The notes under the pieces: model-generated
Told to the model about the DNA's origin: nothing
Databases searched by the model: none
The model's input: the letters and a program-made list of their open reading frames with translations, nothing else
Translations under genes and position numbers: made by a program
Shown here: positions 31,576-38,843 of the stretch, piece after piece
Layout of the letters: every line of letters starts with the position of its first letter
Position numbering within the stretch: the stretch's first letter is position 1
Source: Pseudoduganella albidiflava
GTDB taxonomy: Bacteria > Pseudomonadota > Gammaproteobacteria > Burkholderiales > Burkholderiaceae_D
Reading direction: 5' to 3'
NCBI RefSeq assembly: GCF_004322755.1
Contig: NZ_CP036401.1
Span: 186,001-250,000, forward strand
DNA: 64,000 nucleotides

Positions 31576-31923
31576 TCAGGACCGGAAGATGAAATACACG
31601 GCGCCGACGAGGCACAAGCCCGCCCAGATGTAGTCGGTCTTGAACGGCTCGTTCATGTAGATCATCGCGAACGGCACGAACACGGAGAGCGTGATCACTT
31701 CCTGCATGATCTTCAGCTGCGCCAGGCTGTATTGCGTGTAGCCGATCCGGTTGGCGGGTACCTGCAGCAGGTATTCGAACAGCGCGATACCCCAGCTGGC
31801 GAAGGCCGCCACGTACCAGGCCCTGGTGGAGAAATTCTTCAGGTGGCCGTACCAGGCCACCGTCATGAAGACGTTCGACAGGGTCAGCAGACCCACGGTC
31901 TGCACGATGACGGGAATCTGCAT
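31576..31923 (-). CDS. DUF486 / DMT-like small membrane protein
   Basis: The 115-residue protein has four hydrophobic segments resembling half of a drug/metabolite transporter. The conserved stretches TLSNVFMTVAWYGHLK, SWGIALFEYLLQVPANRIGY and FVPFAMIYMNEPFKTDYIWAGLCLVGAVYFIFR mark the DUF486 family, whose transported substrate is unknown. It begins six bases after folK ends and is in the same transcript. Confidence 0.88.
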   Translation of the reverse strand: MQIPVIVQTVGLLTLSNVFMTVAWYGHLKNFSTRAWYVAAFASWGIALFEYLLQVPANRIGYTQYSLAQLKIMQEVITLSVFVPFAMIYMNEPFKTDYIWAGLCLVGAVYFIFRS

Positions 31924-31929
31924 GGCGGC

Positions 31930-32418
31930 TCAGTCGAGGCGTTCGATGCGCTGGCCGGCGACGTCTGGCGCGAACGATGCGGCGGCGCCGAGGCCGGGGA
32001 CGGCAACGTCCGGCGCGATTTCCAGCAGCGGCGCCAGCACGAACGCGCGCTGCGTCATGCGCGGATGCGGCACGGTCAGCGTGGGGGTGTCGATGATGTC
32101 GGCGCCATACAGCAGCAGGTCGAGGTCCAGCGTGCGCGGCGCATTGCGGTAGGGGCGTTCGCGGCCGTGCTCCCGCTCGATCGCGAACAGCGCCTCCAGC
32201 AGCGCGTGCGGCGCCAGCGTGGTGTTGATGCGGGCCACGGCGTTGATGTAGTCGTCGCCGGACGAATCGACCGGCGCCGTGCGGTACAGGCTGGAAACGG
32301 CCGTGACGCCGATGCCGGGCACGCGCCGCAGCCGTGCGATGGCATCGAGCGCGTTGGCGCGCGCGTCGCCGAGATTGGCGCCGATGCCGATGAACGCTTC
32401 CAACGCTTCCGCTGCCAT
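31930..32418 (-). CDS. folK: 6-hydroxymethyl-7,8-dihydropterin pyrophosphokinase
   Basis: FolK transfers pyrophosphate from ATP to hydroxymethyldihydropterin in folate synthesis. The 162 residues include the N-terminal GANLGDARANALDAIARL, SSLYRTAPVD, the metal-binding signature RTLDLDLLLYGAD and the C-terminal VPHPRMTQRAFVLAPLLEIAPD. Its ATG overlaps the pcnB stop codon (TGATG), so the two are translationally coupled. Adjacent panB also consumes a folate cofactor. Confidence 0.96.
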   Translation of the reverse strand: MAAEALEAFIGIGANLGDARANALDAIARLRRVPGIGVTAVSSLYRTAPVDSSGDDYINAVARINTTLAPHALLEALFAIEREHGRERPYRNAPRTLDLDLLLYGADIIDTPTLTVPHPRMTQRAFVLAPLLEIAPDVAVPGLGAAASFAPDVAGQRIERLD

Positions 32419-33923
32419 CAGTCGATGGTGGGCGTGGTCGGGGCCGTGTCCGGCGCGCCGCCTTCGCCGCGCTTGCGGCGCGGGCCGCGGCGGCGCCGCT
32501 TCGGGGCCGCCGCCGTGTCGCCTTCGTGTTCGCCTTCGGCATGCAGCTCGTCGCCGTCGAAGCCGTCGTCGTCCGAGGCTTCCACGGCTTCGGCGCCTTC
32601 CTCATGGCGCGTGCCGCGGCGTGGTGCGCGCTTGCGCTTGCTCGCCGCGCCGCCGCTGGAAATGGCCGTCACCATCTCGGCGCGGACCGTTTCGTCGGCT
32701 TCGTAGAACGCGCTCCACCAGTCGCCCAGCTCCTGCTCGATCTCGCCGGAAGCGCAGCGCAGCAGCAGGAAATCGTAGCCGGCGCGGAAGCGCACGTGTT
32801 CCAGCAGCTTGTACGGGTTCTTGCCGTTGCGGCGCTCGAAGCGCGGCTGCATGGCCCAGATGTCGCGCATGTCGGAACCGATCTTGCGCTGCAGCGCCAG
32901 CTTCTCGGTCTGCGATTCCAGCACTTCGTCCGCGGCAATGTGCAGCGCGGGGATCGGGAATTCGCCGGAAGCCTGGTAGGCATTCCACTTTTCCAGCACC
33001 TGGTGCCACAGCAGCGAGGCGAACAGGAAGCCCGGCGACACGGTCTTGCCGGAGGCGATGCGCTTGTCCGTCGCTTCCAGCGCCAGCGTCACGAACTTGA
33101 AGCCCAGCGGCTGCTCGAGCACCACGTCCAGCAGCGGCAGCAGGCCATGGTGCAGGCCGGCCTTGCGCAGCTGCAGCAGGCAGGCGAGGGCGCTGCCGCT
33201 CATCAGGAGCTTGAGCATCTCGTCGAACACGCGGGCGGCCGGCACGTTGTTGATCAGCGGCGCCATCACGGCGATCGGCGCATTGGTGGTCGGCTCGATC
33301 TCGAACCTCAGCTTGGCGGCGAAGCGCACCACGCGCAGCATGCGCACCGGGTCTTCCCGGTAGCGCGTTTCCGGCTGGCCGATGATGCGCAGCAGCTTGG
33401 CGCGGATATCGCGGATACCGCCGTGGTAATCGAGCACCTGCTGGGTGGCCGGGTTGTAGTACATGGCGTTGATGGTGAAGTCGCGGCGCTCCGCATCCTC
33501 GGCCTGGCTGCCGAAGGTGTTATCGCGCAGCACGCGGCCGTGTTCATCCTTCGGCGCGTTGTCGATGGCGCTGCCGCGGAAGGTGGTCACTTCCAGCAGG
33601 TCCTGCCCGAACATCACGTGCACGATCTGGAAGCGGCGGCCGATGATGAAGGCGCGGCGGAACAGCTTCTTGACCTGCTCGGGCGTGGCGTTGGTGGCGA
33701 TGTCGAAGTCCTTGGGCTTCACGCCCAGCAGCAGGTCGCGCACGGCGCCGCCCACCACGAAGGCCTCGAAGCCCGCTTCCTGCAGCGTGGAAGTGACGCG
33801 GACCGCATTCGACGACACCATTTTCGGGTCGATGCCGTGCTGCTCCGGGCCCAGGATTTCAGGTTCGCTGCTGTTGGGGGCATCCTTGACGCCCAGGATC
33901 TTGCGGATGAATTTCTTAATCAT
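32418..33923 (-). CDS. pcnB: Poly(A) polymerase I
   Basis: PcnB adds 3' poly(A) tails that promote RNA decay. The 501-residue protein has the class II nucleotidyltransferase core: GGAVRDLLLG (about 58-66) followed by the catalytic KDFDIATNATP (Asp72 and Asp74), RRAFIIGRRFQIVHV, and the RRDFTINAMYYNP and EDPVRMLRVVRFAAKL segments that also occur in tRNA nucleotidyltransferases. The C-terminal tail is long, charged and Arg/Lys-rich (KRRRRGPRRKRG), a common poly(A) polymerase feature for RNA binding and one that distinguishes it from CCA enzymes. It overlaps the HAD gene by 8 bases. Confidence 0.95.
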   Translation of the reverse strand: MIKKFIRKILGVKDAPNSSEPEILGPEQHGIDPKMVSSNAVRVTSTLQEAGFEAFVVGGAVRDLLLGVKPKDFDIATNATPEQVKKLFRRAFIIGRRFQIVHVMFGQDLLEVTTFRGSAIDNAPKDEHGRVLRDNTFGSQAEDAERRDFTINAMYYNPATQQVLDYHGGIRDIRAKLLRIIGQPETRYREDPVRMLRVVRFAAKLRFEIEPTTNAPIAVMAPLINNVPAARVFDEMLKLLMSGSALACLLQLRKAGLHHGLLPLLDVVLEQPLGFKFVTLALEATDKRIASGKTVSPGFLFASLLWHQVLEKWNAYQASGEFPIPALHIAADEVLESQTEKLALQRKIGSDMRDIWAMQPRFERRNGKNPYKLLEHVRFRAGYDFLLLRCASGEIEQELGDWWSAFYEADETVRAEMVTAISSGGAASKRKRAPRRGTRHEEGAEAVEASDDDGFDGDELHAEGEHEGDTAAAPKRRRRGPRRKRGEGGAPDTAPTTPTID

Positions 33924-34584
33924 TGAATAGTTGGAGTAAAGCCCAGCCGCGCTCGTTGGCGTGGCGGGTCAGGACGGCATTCGGGTTGGTGGCGACCGGA
34001 TGCGAGACGATCGACAGCAGCGGCAGGTCGTTGTGCGAGTCGCTGTAGAAATACACGCTGTCGAAATGCTCGAGCGTTTTCCCCATCTGTTCCAGCCATG
34101 CCCTGGTATGCAGGATCTTGCCCTCGCCCTGCGTGGGCTTGCCGGCGAGGCGGCCGGTGATGCGGCCATCGACGATTTCCGGCATTGCCGCGATCAGGTG
34201 ATCGACGCCGAACGCTTTCGCGATCGGCGCGGTGACGAAGTGATTGGTGGCCGTGACGATGGCCACCATGTCGCCGGCATCGAGGTGCCGCTGGAGCAGC
34301 GCGCGTGCCGCGGGTGTGATGTTCGGTTCGATCACCTCGGCCATGAACTGTTGCTGCAGCGCGGCCAGCCGCTCCGGTTCGAACGTGGCCAGCGTGCCCA
34401 GCGCGAACTCCAGGTATTCCACCGGGTCCAGGGTGCCGGCCTGGTACTGGGCGAAGAACTGGTCGTTGCGATGCGCAAAGGCGGCGGCATCGACGGCGCC
34501 CTGGCGGCACAGGAATTGCCCCCACTCGTAGTCGGAATCGATGGGCAGCAGGGTGTGGTCGAGGTCGAAAAGGGCCAGGTTCAT
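33916..34584 (-). CDS. HAD-IB family phosphatase (SerB-like)
   Basis: A 222-residue haloacid-dehalogenase phosphatase. Motif I is LFDLDHTLLP with the nucleophile and acid aspartates, motif II VTATN, motif III the lysine in GRLAGKPTQGEGK, and motif IV VYFYSDSHNDLPLL. It resembles the SerB/CicA-like proteins encoded beside hda and pcnB in many Betaproteobacteria; the substrate is unproved. I prefer the ATG at 34584 over an upstream in-frame TTG at 34596. It overlaps pcnB and follows hda by 19 bases. Confidence 0.87.
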   Translation of the reverse strand: MNLALFDLDHTLLPIDSDYEWGQFLCRQGAVDAAAFAHRNDQFFAQYQAGTLDPVEYLEFALGTLATFEPERLAALQQQFMAEVIEPNITPAARALLQRHLDAGDMVAIVTATNHFVTAPIAKAFGVDHLIAAMPEIVDGRITGRLAGKPTQGEGKILHTRAWLEQMGKTLEHFDSVYFYSDSHNDLPLLSIVSHPVATNPNAVLTRHANERGWALLQLFND

Positions 34585-34603
34585 GGGGGCTTTCAATGGC
34601 GCT

Positions 34604-35269
34604 TCAATCTTTTTCCGCCTGCAGCCACTCGCGCAGCAGCGGCAGGGTGATCGGACGCTGGGTTTCCAGGGAATATTGGTCGAGCGAGTCCAGCATCGAG
34701 GACAGCGAGCGCATGTCGCGCCTGAAATGGGACAGCAAATAGGGTAACACGCCCGGCGACAGCGTCAAGCCGCGGCTGGCCGCGGCCTGGGACAGCGCCG
34801 CCACCTTCTCGTCGTCCGACAGGCCGTGCAACTGGTAGATCAGGCCCCAGCCCATCCGCGTGCGCAAGTCCTCGCGCACCGGCAGCACGGCCGGCGGCAC
34901 GGCGCCGCTGCACACCATCCAGGCACCGTTGGCGCGGATCTCGTTGAACAGCGCGAACGCGTCGATCTGCGCCACCGGCGACAGCTTTTCGCAATCGTCC
35001 AGCAGGTACAGGTCGACTTCGGGGGAATACACGAATTCGGATTCGATCGAGAACGGCGAGATGTAGCGTGCCCGCTCCGTGGCGGCCAGGGCGCGCAGCA
35101 GGTGGGTCTTGCCGGCCCCCACTTCACCCCACAGGTAAGCGAAATGTTCGCGCGAGCTGCGGCCGGCGAACTGGCGCATCAGCGCCGCCACCTCGGCATT
35201 GCGGCCCACCTCGAACGATTCGAGCGTGTGGACCGGCTCGGCCCCGAGGTCCAGCACCAGCTGTTTCAT
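34604..35269 (-). CDS. hda: DnaA regulatory inactivator Hda
   Basis: Hda, bound to the DNA-loaded beta clamp, stimulates ATP hydrolysis by DnaA and so limits replication initiation. The 221-residue protein starts with the clamp-binding motif MKQLVLDL, followed by an AAA+ domain with Walker A GEVGAGKT (48-55), Walker B-like LYLLDD and sensor/arginine segments ending DLRTRMGWGLIYQL. The length matches Hda and there is no DnaA-type DNA-binding domain. The ATG at 35269 gives the conserved start; 35 further in-frame codons upstream are not protein-like. First gene of the minus-strand block, divergent from purM. Confidence 0.94.
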   Translation of the reverse strand: MKQLVLDLGAEPVHTLESFEVGRNAEVAALMRQFAGRSSREHFAYLWGEVGAGKTHLLRALAATERARYISPFSIESEFVYSPEVDLYLLDDCEKLSPVAQIDAFALFNEIRANGAWMVCSGAVPPAVLPVREDLRTRMGWGLIYQLHGLSDDEKVAALSQAAASRGLTLSPGVLPYLLSHFRRDMRSLSSMLDSLDQYSLETQRPITLPLLREWLQAEKD

Positions 35270-35585
35270 GGCTGCCGCCCCGGGTTCCTTGTCATTTCGA
35301 TCATTTTTTCGCTCATCACACCCTGCATTATATAAAAGTGCAAGGTGATGCCCGGCGAGGCGAACGTGTCCTGCCATTGCGCCGCCCGGGATACCGTTTG
35401 TTCTCGTTGTGCGGTCGGCGGAAGGGGCATGGAGGCGAAAGTTGGGGATTTGGTGGGAACGTTTTGCTAAAATAGCGGACTTGATGGCACGAATTTGACG
35501 ACATTTCGCGGACTTGATGGCGAAAATGCCGCAATTGCCTTCTACGTATCCTATCTATTCTACCGCCTCCGCCGCGAAATACACC
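35270..35585. other. Divergent promoter region, hda / purM
   Basis: No gene is supported in these 316 bases. TGCTAAAAT at 35466-35474 is a good extended -10 for purM. A 14-bp direct repeat GCGGACTTGATGGC occurs at 35475-35488 and 35508-35521, directly at the expected transcript start. A/T-rich TTATATAAAAG at 35328-35338 probably belongs to the hda promoter. Confidence 0.5.
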
Positions 35586-36629
35586 ATGAGCCAACCTTCC
35601 AACGTATCCCTGTCCTACCGTGACGCAGGCGTCGACATCGACGCAGGCGATGCCTTAGTCGAAGCGATCAAGCCCTTCGCCAAGCGCACCCTGCGCGAAG
35701 GCGTGATGGGTGGCATCGGCGGTTTCGGCGCGCTGTTCGAGATCAGCAAGAAGTACAAGGAACCGGTGCTGGTGTCCGGCACGGATGGCGTGGGCACCAA
35801 GCTGAAGCTGGCCTTCGAACTGAACCGCCACGACACGGTCGGCATCGACCTGGTGGCGATGAGCGTCAACGATATCCTGGTGCAGGGCGCCGAGCCGCTG
35901 TTCTTCCTCGACTATTTCGCCTGCGGCAAGCTGGACGTGCCCACCGCGACCGACGTCATCAAGGGCATCGCGCAAGGCTGCGAACAGGCCGGCTGCGCGC
36001 TGATCGGCGGTGAAACGGCCGAGATGCCGAGCATGTACCCGGCCGGCGAATACGACCTGGCCGGCTTCGCCGTGGGCGCCGTGGAAAAGTCCAAGCTGAT
36101 CGACGGCACCAAGATCGCCCCGGGCGACGTGGTGCTGGGCCTGGCATCGTCCGGCGCGCACTCGAACGGTTACTCGCTGGTGCGCAAGATCATCGAAGTG
36201 GCCAAGCCGGACCTGGACGCCGACTTCCACGGCCGCAAGCTGGCCGACGTGCTGATGGCGCCGACCCGCATCTACGTGAAACCGCTGCTGGCGCTGATGG
36301 AATCGATGGAAGTGAAGGGCCTGGTGCACATCACCGGCGGCGGCCTGGTGGAAAACATCCCGCGCGTGCTGCAGGATCACCTGACGGCCGAACTGGATGG
36401 CAAGTCGTGGACGATGCCGCCGCTGTTCCAGTGGCTGCAGCAGCACGGCGGCGTGGCCGACGCCGAGATGCACCGCGTGTTCAACTGCGGCATCGGCATG
36501 ACCGTGATCGTCTCCGCCGACAATGCGGATGCCGCGATCGCCCAGCTGACCGCCGCCGGCGAGACCGTGTCGCGCATCGGTACCATCCGCGCCCGTGCCG
36601 AGGGCGAGCACCAGACGATCGTGGTGTAA
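35586..36629 (+). CDS. purM: Phosphoribosylformylglycinamidine cyclo-ligase (AIR synthase)
   Basis: PurM closes the imidazole ring in purine synthesis using ATP. The 347 residues include [30 protein letters not shown], the ATP/substrate segment [47 protein letters not shown] and [18 protein letters not shown], all conserved. I chose the ATG at 35586 ([15 protein letters not shown]), which is the family's usual beginning; a further 24 codons are open upstream. Four bases separate it from the mntA start. Confidence 0.97.
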   Translation: MSQPSNVSLSYRDAGVDIDAGDALVEAIKPFAKRTLREGVMGGIGGFGALFEISKKYKEPVLVSGTDGVGTKLKLAFELNRHDTVGIDLVAMSVNDILVQGAEPLFFLDYFACGKLDVPTATDVIKGIAQGCEQAGCALIGGETAEMPSMYPAGEYDLAGFAVGAVEKSKLIDGTKIAPGDVVLGLASSGAHSNGYSLVRKIIEVAKPDLDADFHGRKLADVLMAPTRIYVKPLLALMESMEVKGLVHITGGGLVENIPRVLQDHLTAELDGKSWTMPPLFQWLQQHGGVADAEMHRVFNCGIGMTVIVSADNADAAIAQLTAAGETVSRIGTIRARAEGEHQTIVV

Positions 36630-36633
36630 CACG

Positions 36634-37050
36634 ATGAATGCCCGCCTGCCGGAAGAGCGCATCGTCGCCTTTTTGCAGGCGGAACTGGCCGGGCTTCTCG
36701 GTGTGTGGCTGTTCGGCAGCCAGGCAAACGGCCACGCAGGCGATCACAGTGATGTCGATCTCGCCGTGCTCGTCGCGGGTAAAGCCGATCCTTTGCAGCT
36801 GTGGGAGATCGGCCAGAAACTGGCAGCGGTGGCAGACCGGGAAGTGGACCTGCTGGATCTGCGGGCCGCATCGACGGTCATGCAGTACCAGGTGATCACG
36901 GAAGGTCGCCTGCTGTGGCAGCGGGATGCGCAAGGCATCCTGTACGAGAGCGCAATCCTCAGCGACAAGACGGAACTCGATACGGCGCGCGCCGGCCTGC
37001 TGGCGGACATCCGCCGCGAAGGAAAAGTGTATGGCAACTCCGGGACCTGA
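36634..37050 (+). CDS. mntA: MntA-type minimal nucleotidyltransferase antitoxin
   Basis: A 138-residue minimal nucleotidyltransferase. It has the active-site motif G-S-x10-D-x-D (Gly28, Ser29, Asp40, Asp42) and the third acidic residue in REVDLLDL (Asp72), so it should be catalytically competent. In type VII toxin-antitoxin pairs MntA adenylylates a tyrosine next to the catalytic histidine of the HepT ribonuclease and so silences it. It starts 4 bases after purM and overlaps hepT by 20 bases, supporting coupled expression of the pair. Confidence 0.88.
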   Translation: MNARLPEERIVAFLQAELAGLLGVWLFGSQANGHAGDHSDVDLAVLVAGKADPLQLWEIGQKLAAVADREVDLLDLRAASTVMQYQVITEGRLLWQRDAQGILYESAILSDKTELDTARAGLLADIRREGKVYGNSGT

Positions 37051-37462
37051 TGACGTCATCCTGAACAAGGCTGCAACGATCGAGCGTTGCGTGGCGCGTG
37101 CGCGTGACGAATATGCAAAGGACCCGACCACGTTCGCTACGGACTTCACCCGCCAGGATGCGGCGATCCTGAACATCCAGCGTGCATGTGAAGCCGCACT
37201 GGATTGTGGCCAGCACGTGATCCGCCGCGAGCGGCTCGGCATTCCGCAGAGCTCGCGCGACGTGTTCCGCTTGCTGGCCGACGGCGGCTGGATCGATCCG
37301 GCATTGTCGGGCGGGATGCAGAGGATGGTCGGCTTCCGCAATATCGCGGTACACGACTATCAGACGCTGCAACTGCCGATCACGGTGGCGATCATCCGGG
37401 ATCATCTCGACGATTTCCTCGCCTTCTCCAGCCAGATGCTGAGCCATTCTTCCGCCGGCTGA
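37031..37462 (+). CDS. hepT: HepT-type HEPN ribonuclease toxin
   Basis: A 143-residue all-helical HEPN protein (formerly DUF86). The R-x4-H-x-Y motif is intact at Arg103, His108 and Tyr110 (RNIAVHDY); arginine and histidine form the RNase site in the dimer, and the tyrosine is the known adenylylation target. AAGGA lies about 8 bases before the ATG at 37031. Together with the overlapping mntA this is a complete type VII toxin-antitoxin module inserted behind purM. The RNA target is unknown. Confidence 0.88.
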   Translation: MATPGPDDVILNKAATIERCVARARDEYAKDPTTFATDFTRQDAAILNIQRACEAALDCGQHVIRRERLGIPQSSRDVFRLLADGGWIDPALSGGMQRMVGFRNIAVHDYQTLQLPITVAIIRDHLDDFLAFSSQMLSHSSAG

Positions 37463-37472
37463 CCAGGCCTTC

Positions 37473-38687
37473 TTATGGTTTCAGGATCTTCGCCACCCGC
37501 GCGCAGCGCAGCCGGAACGCATCCGGCATGCCCGACCCCAGCAAAGGCCGCAGGTACAGCCGGAACGCGTCGGTGACGTCGGTGCCGGAAGGGGCGATGA
37601 ATTCGTCTTCCATCGTGCGCGTCTTGCCCGCCACATCGGACAGCGGCAGCAGCGCGTAGTCGGCCGAATAGAAGCCGGTGCGGCGGATTGCCACGGAGCC
37701 GTCGCGGTCGCCCCAGAACGCGTATTGCACGGCCTTTTCGCCCACCTCGCGCGCTTCGCGCTGGTCGACGTCCGACACGCAGCCGATGAACGAGCGCTGC
37801 AGGTAGCCGAAGGTATCGCCGCGCACCCGCTTGATCCCGAGCTTCGCCTTGATCTCGTCGCACAGCAGGTCGGCCAGCGCGCCGGTGCCGGACAGTTGCA
37901 CGTTGCCGTGCGCATCCCGTTCCACATCCTTGGCCAGCAGCGTGGCGATCGGCTCGCCGCTGGCGTCGTGGATGCCTTCCGAGACCGCGATCACGCAGCG
38001 GCCGTGCCGCTCGTACGTTGCCTTCACGTCCGCCAGGAACGCTTCGATCGAGAACGTGCGCTCGGGCAGGTAGATCAGGTGCGGCCCGTCATCGGGGAAT
38101 TTCTTGCCCAGCGCCGAGGCGGCCGTGAGGAAGCCGGCATGCCGGCCCATCACCACGCCGACATACACGCCGGGCAGCGATGCGTTGTCGAGGTTGGCGC
38201 CCGCGAAAGCCTGCGCCACGAAGCGCGCGGCGGACGGGAACCCGGGCGTGTGGTCGCTGCCCACCAGGTCGTTGTCGATGGTTTTCGGGATGTGGATCGC
38301 CCGCAGCGGGTAGCCGGCAGTGCGCGCCTGTTCGCTGACGATCCGCACGGTGTCGGAGGAATCGTTGCCGCCGATGTAGAAGAAATGCTCGATCTCGTGC
38401 GCGCGCAGCACGTTGAAGATCTCGGCGCAATACTTCACATCCGGCTTGTCGCGCGTGGAACCGAGCGCGGACGATGGCGTGGCCGCCACCAGTTCCAGGT
38501 TATGGCTGGTTTCCTGCGTGAGGTCGACGAACTGTTCGTCGACGATGCCGCGCACGCCGTGCAGCGCGCCATACACCCGCGTCACGTCGCGGAAGCGCCG
38601 CGCTTCCAGCGCCACGCCCACCAGCGACTGGTTGATGACGGCGGTGGGGCCGCCTCCCTGTGCCACCAGAATTTTGCCGGAGCCCAT
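37473..38687 (-). CDS. 6-phosphofructokinase, probably pyrophosphate-dependent
   Basis: The 404-residue protein phosphorylates fructose-6-phosphate. Family landmarks are the N-terminal AQGGGPTAVINQSL, GGNDSSDT (about residues 108-115), the catalytic PKTIDNDL and VVMGRHAGFL. ATP enzymes have GGDGS at the second site; an acidic residue after the first (here N-D) and the PKTIDND loop are characteristic of the PPi-linked group. An AGGAGG ribosome site precedes the ATG at 38687; earlier in-frame codons are unlikely. It is convergent with hepT (10-base gap). Confidence 0.85.
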   Translation of the reverse strand: MGSGKILVAQGGGPTAVINQSLVGVALEARRFRDVTRVYGALHGVRGIVDEQFVDLTQETSHNLELVAATPSSALGSTRDKPDVKYCAEIFNVLRAHEIEHFFYIGGNDSSDTVRIVSEQARTAGYPLRAIHIPKTIDNDLVGSDHTPGFPSAARFVAQAFAGANLDNASLPGVYVGVVMGRHAGFLTAASALGKKFPDDGPHLIYLPERTFSIEAFLADVKATYERHGRCVIAVSEGIHDASGEPIATLLAKDVERDAHGNVQLSGTGALADLLCDEIKAKLGIKRVRGDTFGYLQRSFIGCVSDVDQREAREVGEKAVQYAFWGDRDGSVAIRRTGFYSADYALLPLSDVAGKTRTMEDEFIAPSGTDVTDAFRLYLRPLLGSGMPDAFRLRCARVAKILKP

Positions 38688-38843
38688 GCGAGAACCTCCT
38701 GTCGTTGATCGTCGAGTCAGGCGCCAGCTTACTCCGCTTGCCGCCCCGCGTGGTGGCCTCTTCATCGAATCTTCACCGAACCGTCAGGTGGCCTTCATGG
38801 GCCGCGGGCACAGTACCCGCACCACACTTCAGCGGAGCCCTCC

